NCBI RefSeq assembly: GCF_006442545.2
Contig: NZ_CP083952.1
Coordinates: 682,001-746,000 of the forward strand
Length of the DNA stretch: 64,000 bases
Source: Mesorhizobium sp. B2-1-8
GTDB lineage: Bacteria; Pseudomonadota; Alphaproteobacteria; Rhizobiales; Rhizobiaceae
Reading direction: 5' to 3'
The first letter of the stretch is position 1, and each line of letters opens with the position of its first letter. This document shows, one piece after another, positions 39,904-48,459 of the stretch. The position numbers and the translations under genes are program-made. The notes beneath the pieces were generated by a model. That model did no database searches, was not told where the DNA came from, and saw only the letters and a program-made list of their open reading frames with translations.

Positions 39904-40773
39904 TCACTGGTCCCGCAACTGCCTCCGCCGCCAGGCGGCTGGGGCCTCGCCGATCCGCTCGCGGAAGAAGCGTGAGAAATAGGCCGGGTCGTCGAAGCCG
40001 ATCTCGTAGGCGATGTCCTCGACCGTGCGCACGGTGAACAGCAGCAGACGCTTGGCTTCCAGCAGTCGGCGATCGCCGACCACCCGCTTGACGCCACTGC
40101 CCAACACCGCGTGCGCGGCCTTGTCGAGCAAATGCGGCGTGGTGGCGAGAGCCTCGACGTAGCGGTCGACCGGCCAATTCTCGCGGAAATGCGCATCGAC
40201 AAGCCGGCGCAAGCCAAAGGCCAGTGTCGCATCGGAAGACGCCGTGGCGGCCACTCTCGCGGGCGCAAGACGCGCAATATGGGAGAGCGCGACGACGATC
40301 AGCGCCGGCAGCACCTTGTCGTTGCCCGCCTGCGCCTCGGCGTACTCGGCGGCGATCATGTCCAGCACCGTCGCCAGTCTTTGCCATGCAGCGTGCTGCG
40401 GGAAGGCGTCGGCGAAGACCGGCCGGTCCAGCGGCAGCAGGCTGTCGCCGGCGAGCGTGGCCAACGCATCGTCGGCGACGGATACGACGATGGCGTCGGT
40501 GCCTGGCCCGATCGAAAAACCATGCACGACATTGCTCGGCACGAAGCTGACGGCCGGCGCCGAAAAGTCCCAGGACCGATCCTCGATGCGGTAAGTACCG
40601 GAACCGCTGGTCCAGTAGGTGATCTGGCCCATTTGCGGGTGCTTGTGCGCGGCAACCTGACCGAGGTGAATGTTGCTGCGCGCAAGCACTGTCTCGACAT
40701 GAAGGAAGCCGACATCGAGCGGCCGCACCGGTTCGCCGTAGACGAAGAAATCGGGAATCGAATTCTGACTCAT
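39904..40773 (-). CDS. hpaA: AraC-family regulator, HpaA/PobR-like
   Basis: A 289-residue activator. The N-terminal half has a cupin-type sensor (LGQVAAHKHPQMGQITYWTSGSGTYRIEDRSWDFSAPAVSFVPSNVVHGF). The C-terminal AraC domain has VDRYVEALATTPHLLDKAAHAVLG and a second helix-turn-helix VEDIAYEIGFDDPAYFSRFFRERIGEAPAAWRR. The ATG at 40773 is chosen because the cupin domain follows it directly. It diverges from hpaB across about 95 bases, the same layout as hpaA with hpaBC in enterobacteria, where HpaA activates the 4-hydroxyphenylacetate hydroxylase genes. The symbol rests on this context and the domain layout. Confidence 0.82.
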   Translation of the reverse strand: MSQNSIPDFFVYGEPVRPLDVGFLHVETVLARSNIHLGQVAAHKHPQMGQITYWTSGSGTYRIEDRSWDFSAPAVSFVPSNVVHGFSIGPGTDAIVVSVADDALATLAGDSLLPLDRPVFADAFPQHAAWQRLATVLDMIAAEYAEAQAGNDKVLPALIVVALSHIARLAPARVAATASSDATLAFGLRRLVDAHFRENWPVDRYVEALATTPHLLDKAAHAVLGSGVKRVVGDRRLLEAKRLLLFTVRTVEDIAYEIGFDDPAYFSRFFRERIGEAPAAWRRRQLRDQ

Positions 40774-40867
40774 GGTGCCGGAAAAAGTCCAATCGGTTTT
40801 GCCGTTCCGTCCATATCCGATCCCCCGCGGAGGCGCTAGGGTTGCGATACCAAGTGGAGGAGCATCA

Positions 40868-42412
40868 ATGCGATCAGAAGATTTTCGCGCGGATAAAGCG
40901 CGCCCGTTCACCGGGGCCGAATACCTGGAGAGCCTGCGCGATGGACGCGAGGTCTATATCAATGGCGAACGCATCGCCGACGTCACCGCGCACCCCGCCA
41001 TGCGCAACTCGGCGCGGTCGCTGGCGCGGCTCTATGATGTGCTGCATGACGGCAAGCGTCGTGAGACGCTGACCTCGCCGACCGACACCGGTTCGGGCGG
41101 CTACACCCACAAATACTTCCGCGTCGCCAAATCCTCCGGCGAACTCGCGGCCCAGCAGACGGCGATCGCCGAGTGGTCGCGCATGTCCTATGGCTGGATG
41201 GGGCGCACGCCTGACTACAAGGCGGCGCTGATGAACACGCTCGGCGCCAATGCCGACTGGTACGGACCGTTCAAGGACAATGCGCTGGCCTGGCACAAAC
41301 GTGCGCAGGAAGCCGTGCTGTTCATGAACCACGCCATCGTCAACCCACCAATCGACCGCCACAAGCCGGCCGAGCAGGTGAAGGACGTGTTCGTCCACAT
41401 CACCAAGGAAACGGATGCCGGTATTTTCGTTTCCGGCGCCAAGGTGGTGGCGACGTCCTCGGCGCTGACGCACTACAATTTCCTGGCGCAAGGCTCCGCG
41501 ACGGTCACCGAGGATCCGTCGCTGTCGGTGATGTTCATCGTGCCGATGAACGCGCCGGGGATAAAGATGTTCTGCCGCGTTTCCTATGAGCAGACCGCCA
41601 ATACCGTGGCGGCACCGTTCGACTATCCCTTGTCGTCGCGCTTCGACGAGAACGACGCCATCCTGGTGCTCGACAACGTCTTCATCCCCTGGGAGGACGT
41701 GCTGGTGCTGCGCGATGCGCAAAAGATCCTGTCCTTCCATCCGGCGTCGGGCTTCATGCACGGCTATTGTTTCCAGGGCTGCACGCGCTTCGCCGTCAAG
41801 CTCGATTTCCTCGCCGGCCTGCTGGCCAAGGCATTGCGCGCCACCGGCGGCGACGCCTTTCGCGGCAACCAGGCGGCACTGGGCGAAGTCATTGCTCTGA
41901 GGCACATGTTCTGGAGTTTCTCCAATGCCATGGCCCACAACCCGATCCCGTGGGCGAACGGTGCGGTGCTGCCCAATCTCGATGCCGCGCTCGCCTATCG
42001 CACCTTCATGTCGGAGGCCTATCCGCGCGTCATCGACACGGTGCGCCGGGTGGTCGCGTCGGGGCTGATCTACCTGCCGTCCTCGGTGCGCGACTTCAAC
42101 AATCCCGAGATCGACAAATATCTGACGCAATATGTGCGCGGCTCCAACGATATGGGCCATGTCGAGCGCATCAAGATCATGAAGTTGCTGTGGGACGCGA
42201 CCGGCACCGAGTTCGGCGGCCGCCATGCGCTCTATGAACTCAACTATGCCGGCGCGCCGGAAGAGGTGCGGCTGCAGGTACTGAAGGGCGCCGAGCGCGG
42301 CGGGCAGCTGAAGGCGATGGAGGAACTCGTCGATACCTGCATGGCCGACTATGACGAGAACGGCTGGACAGGCGACACCTGGCTGCCGCCGCTTGGCTCG
42401 ACGGCCGGGTGA
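40868..42412 (+). CDS. hpaB: 4-hydroxyphenylacetate 3-monooxygenase, oxygenase component
   Basis: A 514-residue FADH2-dependent hydroxylase converting 4-hydroxyphenylacetate to 3,4-dihydroxyphenylacetate (homoprotocatechuate) in the cytoplasm. It starts [35 protein letters not shown]. It has the family segments [31 protein letters not shown] and [29 protein letters not shown]-like text, and FPIPWEDVL-like [12 protein letters not shown]. Length fits HpaB. TGGAGGAGCATCA precedes the ATG. The stop overlaps the flavin reductase region, so hpaB and hpaC form one unit. The gene diverges from the AraC-type regulator. Confidence 0.94.
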   Translation: [514 protein letters not shown]

Positions 42413-42417
42413 AGCCG

Positions 42418-42927
42418 ATGGCCGCGCAGATTTCGAAGGCCGATTTCCGCGACGCCATGGCGAGGGTCTGCGCGCCGGTCAACATCATCACCACCGATGG
42501 GCCGGCGGGACGCGGCGGCTTCACCGCCACCGCCATGTGCAGCGTCTCCGACGAGCCGCCGACGCTGCTTGTGTGCATGAACGGACGTTCGACGCAGGCG
42601 GCGATGTTCCTGGCCAACCGGCGCTTCTGCGTCAACGTGCTGACGCATGACCATATGCACCTGGCCGGAAAGTTTGCCGGCGCGACCAGGGACATGGCGG
42701 CCCGTTACGAGGCCGCGCGCTGGCAGACACTGGCCTCGGGCACGCCGGCACTGTCGGACGCCATCGTCAACTTCGATTGCGAGATCGAGACCGTGCACCT
42801 CGTCGGCACGCACAATGTCATGGTCGGCCGCGTCATCGACGTCAGGCACGGCAGCGGCGGCTCGGCGCTGCTCTATGTCGACCGCAACTACACACAGCCG
42901 ACGCGATTGGGGAGTTTCGGGGGGTGA
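42418..42927 (+). CDS. hpaC: Flavin reductase component of 4-hydroxyphenylacetate 3-monooxygenase
   Basis: A 169-residue NAD(P)H:flavin oxidoreductase supplying reduced FAD to HpaB. Family features are DFRDAMARVCAPVNIITTDGPAGRGGFTATAMCSVSDEPPTLLVCMN, the flavin-binding core, then RRFCVNVLTHDH and NFDCEIETVHLVGTHNVMVGRVIDV. An ATG at 42418 and a GTG at 42409 that overlaps the hpaB stop are both possible starts; I list the ATG. Direct coupling to hpaB supports the role. Confidence 0.92.
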   Translation: MAAQISKADFRDAMARVCAPVNIITTDGPAGRGGFTATAMCSVSDEPPTLLVCMNGRSTQAAMFLANRRFCVNVLTHDHMHLAGKFAGATRDMAARYEAARWQTLASGTPALSDAIVNFDCEIETVHLVGTHNVMVGRVIDVRHGSGGSALLYVDRNYTQPTRLGSFGG

Positions 42928-42958
42928 GCAGGAGCGAACGGCCCTGACCGCGGAGCGG

Positions 42959-43387
42959 TCAACTCTCGCCGTCGATCAGGCTCTCCAGGAGATCGAGCAG
43001 CTGCTCCAGCCGCTCGTGGCCGAACCGCTGCTCGATGTCGTCGTAGATGACACGCCTCTCCGGCGACAGCGCGTCGATCAGCGCGGAGCCCGCCGGCGCG
43101 ATGGTCAGCACGACGCGGCGGCCGTCGCCTTCCGCCTTGTTGCGGGTGATGAATTTCCGGCCCTCGAGCGCCTTGATGATGCGGGTCAGACTGGGCGGCA
43201 GCACGGAGGCGCGATCGGCAAGCTCGGTCGCCTCGACCGGCCCGGCCTCGCTCAGCACGCGCAGCACGCGCCATTGCTGCTCGGTCACGTCATGCGCGGC
43301 AAGCATCGGGCGAAACCGCGCCATCACTGCTTCGCGGGCGTGAAGCAATGCCATCGGCAAGGAGCGACGAGTGTTTTCCGGCAGCAA
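42959..43387 (-). CDS. hpaR: MarR-family repressor of homoprotocatechuate degradation
   Basis: A 142-residue MarR-type winged-helix protein. LPMALLHAREAVMARFRPMLAAHDVTEQQWRVLRVLSEAGPVEATELADRASVLPPSLTRIIKALEGRKFITRNKAEGDGRRVVLTI has the HpaR N-terminal signature (ALLxARE, then FRP, then TEQQWR) and the wing DGRR. HpaR represses the meta-cleavage genes and is released by 4-hydroxyphenylacetate or its hydroxylated product. The reading frame opens with TTG at 43387; an ATG 33 bases further in is an alternative start. It diverges from the hpaF-E-D genes, with a perfect 12-bp palindrome in the gap. Confidence 0.88.
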   Translation of the reverse strand: MLPENTRRSLPMALLHAREAVMARFRPMLAAHDVTEQQWRVLRVLSEAGPVEATELADRASVLPPSLTRIIKALEGRKFITRNKAEGDGRRVVLTIAPAGSALIDALSPERRVIYDDIEQRFGHERLEQLLDLLESLIDGES

Positions 43388-43521
43388 GAAGCAGCGCCCC
43401 CAATAATGCGGTGGTCAGCGGATTTCGGCCCACATGGACCAATGTCGAAACCCGACCTTTCCATCCCGTATCGTCGCCTCCAGCCCGATGCAAGACTTGA
43501 CTTTGGGGGTAGGTCATGTAA

Positions 43522-43533
43522 TTAACGCGTTAA
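43522..43533. promoter_or_regulatory. Candidate HpaR operator
   Basis: Perfect 12-bp palindrome TTAACGCGTTAA in the 180-base gap between hpaR and hpaF, 34 bases before the hpaF start. MarR proteins bind such short dyads. Position fits repression of hpaF-E-D and autoregulation. Confidence 0.65.
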
Positions 43534-43567
43534 CTACAACAATGCGACAAACCAGGGACGAAACGCG

Positions 43568-43954
43568 GTGCCGCACTTCTCCATCGAGTATTCGGCCAAT
43601 CTCGATGCCAAGGTCGATATGGATGAATTGTGCGCGCTGGTGTTGCGCACGGTGCTGGACACCGGTCTGTTCGAGACCGGCGCCGTGCGGGTGCGGGCCT
43701 TTCGCGCTGACGCCTACGCCATTGCCGATCACCTGCCGGAAAACGCCTTTCTCGATATGTCGTTTCGCATCGGTGCCGGCCGCAGCGCGGAGGACAAGAA
43801 GCGGACCGGCGAGGCCGTGTTCGCGGCGATTAGTCAATTTCTCCGCCGCTTGTTCGAGACTCCGCATTTCGCCTTGTCGCTGGAGATCAGGGAAATCGAC
43901 CCGGTGCTGAGCTGGAAGAAGAATGCAATCCACCCGCGGCTGCGCGACAAGTGA
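43568..43954 (+). CDS. hpaF: 5-carboxymethyl-2-hydroxymuconate delta-isomerase
   Basis: A 128-residue tautomerase-superfamily enzyme isomerising 5-carboxymethyl-2-hydroxymuconate in homoprotocatechuate breakdown. The protein begins MPHFSIEYSANLD; after Met removal Pro1 is the catalytic base, as required by the family. LENAFLDMSFRIGAGRS-like text and EIREIDPVLSWKKNAIH at the end match CHMI. The start is GTG at 43568. It is followed after 12 bases by hpaE. Confidence 0.9.
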   Translation: MPHFSIEYSANLDAKVDMDELCALVLRTVLDTGLFETGAVRVRAFRADAYAIADHLPENAFLDMSFRIGAGRSAEDKKRTGEAVFAAISQFLRRLFETPHFALSLEIREIDPVLSWKKNAIHPRLRDK

Positions 43955-43966
43955 CGGAAGACTGAC

Positions 43967-45484
43967 ATGTCCGATCTCGAAGGCAATCTGAAAAAGGCGC
44001 ACGCCTACCTCGCCCGCTTCAAGACCGACGGCGTGCTGAACCAGATCGGCGGCGAGGCGGTGCCGGCCGCCGACGGCTCGACCTTCGAGACGCTGTCGCC
44101 GGTCGATCTGCAGCCACTGGCCAAGGTCGCGCGCGGCGACGCCGCCGACATCGACCGTGCGGCCAAAGCGGCGAAGGGGGCTTTCCCGGCCTGGGCCGCC
44201 TTGCCGGGCGAGGCGCGCAAGAAGCTGTTGCACAGAATCGCCGATGCGATCGAGGCGCGCGCCGAGGAGATCGCCTTCGTCGAGTGCATGGACACCGGCC
44301 AGGCGCTGAAGTTCATGGCCAAGGCCGCGTTGCGGGGCGCCGAAAACTTCCGCTTCTTTGCCGACCGCGCGCCGCAAGCGCGCGACGGCGAGACGCTGCG
44401 GACCCCGGGCCAGGTCAATATGACGACGCGGGTGCCGATCGGGCCGGTCGGCATCATCACGCCGTGGAACACGCCGTTCATGCTGTCGACCTGGAAGATC
44501 GCGCCGGCCTTGGCCGCCGGCTGCACCGTCGTTCATAAGCCGGCTGAGTTCTCGCCGCTCAGCGCGCGGCTGCTTGTCGAGATCGCCGAGGAGGCCGGCC
44601 TACCGAAAGGGGTGTGGAACCTGGTCAATGGCCTCGGTGAATATGCCGGCAAGGCACTGACCGAGCATCCCGACATCAAGGCGATCGGCTTCGTCGGCGA
44701 AAGCCGCACCGGCTCGATGATCATGCGCCAAGGCGCCGATACGCTGAAGCGCGTGCATTTCGAGCTCGGCGGCAAAAACCCGGTGATCGTCTTCGCCGAC
44801 GCCGATCTCGAACGCGCGGCGGATGCGGCGGTGTTCATGATCTATTCGCTCAACGGCGAGCGCTGCACCTCATCGTCGCGGCTGCTGGTGGAAGCCCCGG
44901 TCTATGACCGGTTCACCGATCTGGTGGCGGAGAAGGCAAAGCGCATCAGGATAGGCCATCCGCTCGATCCGAAAACCGTGGTCGGGCCGCTGATCCATCC
45001 GGTGCACGAGGAAAAGGTGCTGTCCTATATCGAGATCGGCAAATCGGAAGGTGCCGTGGTCGCCGCCGGCGGTGGCAAGTTCGCCGGCCCCGGCGGCGGC
45101 TGCTATGTCAGCCCGACACTGTTCACGGGCGCCACCAACAGGATGCGCATCGCCCAGGAAGAAATCTTCGGACCGGTGCTGACCGCCATCGCTTTCAAGG
45201 ACGAGGCGGAGGCGCTGGCGCTGGCCAACGACACGCAATACGGCCTGACCGGCTATCTCTGGACATCGGACGTCACCCGCGCCTTCCGCTTCACCGAAGC
45301 GCTGGACGCCGGCATGATTTGGGTCAATTCGGAGAATGTACGCCATCTGCCGACGCCGTTCGGCGGCGTCAAGAATTCCGGCATCGGCCGCGACGGCGGC
45401 GACCATTCCTTCGATTTCTACATGGAGACCAAGAACATCGCCTTCGCCACGTCAGCGCACGCGATCCAGAAACTCGGCGGCTGA
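43967..45484 (+). CDS. hpaE: 5-carboxymethyl-2-hydroxymuconate semialdehyde dehydrogenase
   Basis: A 505-residue NAD-dependent aldehyde dehydrogenase oxidising the ring-cleavage product of homoprotocatechuate. Motifs are VGIITPWNTPFMLSTWKIAPALAAGCTVVHKPAEFSPL, HFELGGKNPVIVFADADLE with the general-base Glu, and NGERCTSSSRLLVE with the catalytic Cys. The end reads PFGGVKNSGIGRDGGDHSFDFYMETKNI, which resembles HpaE closely. Neighbouring hpaF and hpaD support the specific call over a generic aldehyde dehydrogenase. Confidence 0.93.
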   Translation: MSDLEGNLKKAHAYLARFKTDGVLNQIGGEAVPAADGSTFETLSPVDLQPLAKVARGDAADIDRAAKAAKGAFPAWAALPGEARKKLLHRIADAIEARAEEIAFVECMDTGQALKFMAKAALRGAENFRFFADRAPQARDGETLRTPGQVNMTTRVPIGPVGIITPWNTPFMLSTWKIAPALAAGCTVVHKPAEFSPLSARLLVEIAEEAGLPKGVWNLVNGLGEYAGKALTEHPDIKAIGFVGESRTGSMIMRQGADTLKRVHFELGGKNPVIVFADADLERAADAAVFMIYSLNGERCTSSSRLLVEAPVYDRFTDLVAEKAKRIRIGHPLDPKTVVGPLIHPVHEEKVLSYIEIGKSEGAVVAAGGGKFAGPGGGCYVSPTLFTGATNRMRIAQEEIFGPVLTAIAFKDEAEALALANDTQYGLTGYLWTSDVTRAFRFTEALDAGMIWVNSENVRHLPTPFGGVKNSGIGRDGGDHSFDFYMETKNIAFATSAHAIQKLGG

Positions 45485-45498
45485 CCGGAGGAAACCAG

Positions 45499-46479
45499 AT
45501 GCCCTTGCCCAAGCCCAACCTCTATCCGGCCTTCAACATCGTGCGGCTGAGCCATGTCGAACTGGCCGTCACCGATCTCGCCAAATCCCGAGCTTTCTAT
45601 GTCGATACGCTCGGCCTGCAGGTCACCGACGAGACATCAGGCGCCATCTACCTCAGGGCCATGGAGGAGCGTGGCCATCACTGCATCGTGCTGAAGACGG
45701 CGACAACGGCGGAAGCGCGCGATCTCGGTTTCAAGGTGTATTCCGAAGAAGACCTCGACAAGGCCGAGCATTTCTTCAGGGGCAAGGGCATGCCGGTCGA
45801 ATGGGTCGAGCGTCCCTACCAGTCGCGCACCTTCCGCACGCGTGACCCGCACGGCATTCCGCTCGAATTCTACGCGACGATGGAGCGCTTGCCGCCGATC
45901 CACCAGAAATACGCGCTCTACAAGGGCGTCAAGCCGTTGCGCATCGACCATTTCAACTGCTTCTCGCCTGATGTCGACGAGTCCGTCGCCTTCTACAACG
46001 AGCTCGGTTTTCGCGTCACCGAATACACCGAGGACGCCAGCAGCGGGAAGCTGTGGGCGGCCTGGACGCACCGCAAGGGCGGCGTCCATGACATCGCCTT
46101 CACCAATGGCGTCGGCCCGCGCCTGCACCATGTCGCCTTCTGGGTGCCGACGCCGCTCAACATCATCGACCTGCTCGACCTGATGGCGACGACCGGGTAT
46201 CTGCCGAACATCGAGCGCGGCCCCGGCCGGCACGGCATTTCCAACGCGTTCTTCCTTTATGTGCGCGATCCCGACAACCACCGCATCGAGATCTATTGCT
46301 CGGACTACCAGACGGTCGATCCCGACCTCGAGCCGATCAAATGGGATCTGAAGGACCCGCAGCGCCAGACGCTGTGGGGCGCGCCGGCGCCGAAAAGCTG
46401 GTTCGAGGAGGGCAGCGTTTTCGCGGGTGCAGAGGTGCGGCAGCCGGGCTTGGCGGCGTCGCCGATCATCGCGCCGTAA
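45499..46479 (+). CDS. hpaD: 3,4-dihydroxyphenylacetate 2,3-dioxygenase (vicinal-oxygen-chelate type)
   Basis: A 326-residue extradiol ring-cleaving dioxygenase opening homoprotocatechuate at the 2,3 bond. It has two VOC modules (LSHVELAVTDLAKSRAFYVDTLGLQ and RIDHFNCFSPDVDESVAFYNELGF). Metal ligands are His151, His210/211 and Glu264 (HRIEIYCSDY), in the positions known for the Brevibacterium/Arthrobacter homoprotocatechuate dioxygenases. It is therefore the VOC type, not the LigB type used by E. coli HpaD; the symbol refers to function. GGAGGAAACCAG precedes the ATG. Confidence 0.92.
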   Translation: MPLPKPNLYPAFNIVRLSHVELAVTDLAKSRAFYVDTLGLQVTDETSGAIYLRAMEERGHHCIVLKTATTAEARDLGFKVYSEEDLDKAEHFFRGKGMPVEWVERPYQSRTFRTRDPHGIPLEFYATMERLPPIHQKYALYKGVKPLRIDHFNCFSPDVDESVAFYNELGFRVTEYTEDASSGKLWAAWTHRKGGVHDIAFTNGVGPRLHHVAFWVPTPLNIIDLLDLMATTGYLPNIERGPGRHGISNAFFLYVRDPDNHRIEIYCSDYQTVDPDLEPIKWDLKDPQRQTLWGAPAPKSWFEEGSVFAGAEVRQPGLAASPIIAP

Positions 46480-46504
46480 GGGATTTTGATTTTATGTCAG
46501 CGTT

Positions 46505-46675
46505 CTGTGTCGCCCCCCTCTGTCCTGCCGGACATCTTCCCCTCAAGGGGGGAGATCGGACTTCATTTCCGCTTTCTCCAATCGTCGACGCCGCAAGGAA
46601 AGCGCTAACGCCGGAGCCAGCCAATCTCCCCCCAAGAGGGGGAGATGTCCGGCAGGACAGAGGGGGGCGCCGTAG
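46505..46675. repeat. Inverted pair of REP-like repeats, copy 3
   Basis: Left unit CCCCTCTGTCCTGCCGGACATC, then TTCCCCTCAAGG; right unit its imperfect complement ending GGCAGGACAGAGGGGGGCGCC. Third member of the family at 6516 and 16933, here with a C-to-T type change in both arms (TCCTGCCGGACA) that preserves pairing. It separates hpaD from hpaG. Confidence 0.8.
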
Positions 46676-46723
46676 AACTCCGGCCTGGCCAGCATCGAAC
46701 AACACAGATGGCGGGGTGGCCGC

Positions 46724-47593
46724 ATGAATGCCCGGCTCGCCACCTTCACCATCGACGGCAAGACACGCTACGGCGCAATCACCGAGAAAGGCGTCGTCGA
46801 CCTCTCCGCCCGCCACGGCCAGTGGCCGACATTGCGCGAAGTGATCGAGGCCGGCGCCTTGCGGCGGCTGGCTGAAGAGGCAGGCACCCTCGCCGCCGAT
46901 TTTCCGCTCGACGCTATCACTTACGACATCCCCATCCCCTCGCCGGAAAAGATCATCTGCGTCGGCGTCAATTTTCCCGACCGCAACGAGGAGTACAAGG
47001 ACGGCCAGGCAGCCCCCTCGAACCCCTCGCTGTTCATCCGCTTCGTCAACTCCTTCGTCGGTCATGGCGCGCCGCTGGTACGGCCGCCGGAGTCGCCACA
47101 GCTGGATTATGAGGGCGAGATCGTCATCGTCATCGGCAAACCCGGCCGGCGCATCGCCGAGGCAGACGCGCTCGGCCATATCGCGGCATTGTCGCTGTGT
47201 AACGAAGGCACCATCCGCGACTGGGTGCGGCATGCAAAATTCAACGTCACGCAAGGCAAGAACTTCGACTGCACCGGTTCGATCGGCCCGTGGCTGGTGC
47301 CGTTCACGGACGAGGCGCAGATCGCCGACATCGCGCTCACCACGCGCGTCAACGGCGAAGTGCGCCAGCAGGACCGCACCAGCCGGATGATCTTTTCCTT
47401 CCGCAAGATCATCAACTACATCTCGACATTCACCACGCTGGCGCCCGGCGATATCATCGTCACCGGAACCCCGACCGGCGCTGGCGCTCGCTTCGAGCCG
47501 CCGGTCTGGCTGAAGCCGGGCGATTTGATCGAGGTGGAGGCCGACGGCATCGGTATGCTCAGAAACGGCGTCGTCGACGAGGCGGAAGCATGA
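46724..47593 (+). CDS. hpaG: Fumarylacetoacetate hydrolase family protein, HpaG-type decarboxylase
   Basis: A 289-residue FAH-family enzyme. KIICVGVNFPDRNEEY opens the catalytic domain, DYEGEIVIVIGKPGRRI carries the metal-ligand glutamates, and LCNEGTIRDWVRH and DIIVTGTPTGAG follow as in 5-oxopent-3-ene-1,2,5-tricarboxylate decarboxylase/isomerase. Single-domain size differs from the two-domain E. coli HpaG and agrees with many other bacteria. The downstream hpaH overlaps by four bases (ATGA), which supports the pathway role. The broader family includes unrelated hydrolases, so substrate is inferred from context. Confidence 0.82.
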   Translation: MNARLATFTIDGKTRYGAITEKGVVDLSARHGQWPTLREVIEAGALRRLAEEAGTLAADFPLDAITYDIPIPSPEKIICVGVNFPDRNEEYKDGQAAPSNPSLFIRFVNSFVGHGAPLVRPPESPQLDYEGEIVIVIGKPGRRIAEADALGHIAALSLCNEGTIRDWVRHAKFNVTQGKNFDCTGSIGPWLVPFTDEAQIADIALTTRVNGEVRQQDRTSRMIFSFRKIINYISTFTTLAPGDIIVTGTPTGAGARFEPPVWLKPGDLIEVEADGIGMLRNGVVDEAEA

Positions 47594-48396
47594 CCCCAAG
47601 CCAAGTGGAAGACGCGGCCGACCGGCTGTTCGAGGCCGAGCGCTCACGCCGCCAGATCCGGCTGCTCAGCCTCGATTTTCCCGAGGCGACGATGGAGGAC
47701 GCCTATCGCGTGCAGGCCGCGCTGGTGACGCGCAAGATCGATGCCGGGCTGAAGCCGAGAGGCTGGAAGATCGGCCTGACGTCCAAGGCGATGCAATATG
47801 CGCTGGCCATCGACACACCGGATTCGGGCGTGCTCTTCGACGACATGTTCTTCAATGACGGCGCCACGATTCCCGCCGGCCGTTTCATCCAGCCGCGCGT
47901 CGAGGCCGAGATCGCTTTCGTCATGAAGGCGCCGCTGAAGGGGCCCGGCGTGACCATCTTCGACGTGCTCAACGCCACCGACTACATCACGCCGGCGCTG
48001 GAAATCCTCGACACGCGCATCGAGCGCGTCAATGCCGAGACCAAGAAGGCGCGCACCTTCTTCGATACGATTTCGGACAATGCCGCCAATGCCGGCATCG
48101 TCATCGGCGGCAGGCCGCAACGGCCCGATGAAGCCGACATGCGCTGGATCGGCGCCATCGTCTCGCGCAATGCCGAGGTCGAGGAGACCGGGCTTGGCGC
48201 CGGCGTGCTCAACCATCCGGCGATGGGCATCGCCTGGCTGGCCGACCGGCTCGCCCGCTACGGCCTATCGATCGCGGGGGGCGAAGTGGTGCTGTCGGGG
48301 TCCTTCGTGCGGCCCGTCGAGGCGCGGCCCGGCGACACCATTGTCGCCGATTTCGGCGGCTCGGGAACGGTCAGCATCCACTTCGCAAAGGGCTGA
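47590..48396 (+). CDS. hpaH: 2-oxo-hept-4-ene-1,7-dioate hydratase
   Basis: A 268-residue hydratase/decarboxylase-family enzyme adding water to 2-oxohept-4-ene-1,7-dioate. It has GWKIGLTSKAMQYALAIDTPDSGVLFDDMF, then FIQPRVEAEIAFVM with the metal-binding Glu-x-Glu, TPALEILDTRIERVN and GVLNHPAMGIAWLADRLARYG. The motif IDTPDSG is seen in HpaH. It is the last hpa gene here. The aldolase HpaI that should follow is absent from the window, as is a transporter. Confidence 0.9.
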   Translation: MTPSQVEDAADRLFEAERSRRQIRLLSLDFPEATMEDAYRVQAALVTRKIDAGLKPRGWKIGLTSKAMQYALAIDTPDSGVLFDDMFFNDGATIPAGRFIQPRVEAEIAFVMKAPLKGPGVTIFDVLNATDYITPALEILDTRIERVNAETKKARTFFDTISDNAANAGIVIGGRPQRPDEADMRWIGAIVSRNAEVEETGLGAGVLNHPAMGIAWLADRLARYGLSIAGGEVVLSGSFVRPVEARPGDTIVADFGGSGTVSIHFAKG

Positions 48397-48412
48397 CGGT
48401 TCTTAGTCTAAC

Positions 48413-48459
48413 GCAATTCCGGACAGAAAACCGCTTCACACTTTTCCTGGAATTGCTCT
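48413..48459. repeat. Short palindromic intergenic repeat
   Basis: ACGCAATTCCGGACAGAAAA, then CCGCTTCACACTTTTCCTGG and AATTGCTCTA. The arms GCAATTCC and GGAATTGC pair. It resembles the element at 1801 (shared AAACCGCTTCACACTTTT-like core on the opposite strand) and lies between convergent hpaH and the kinase gene. Confidence 0.65.
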
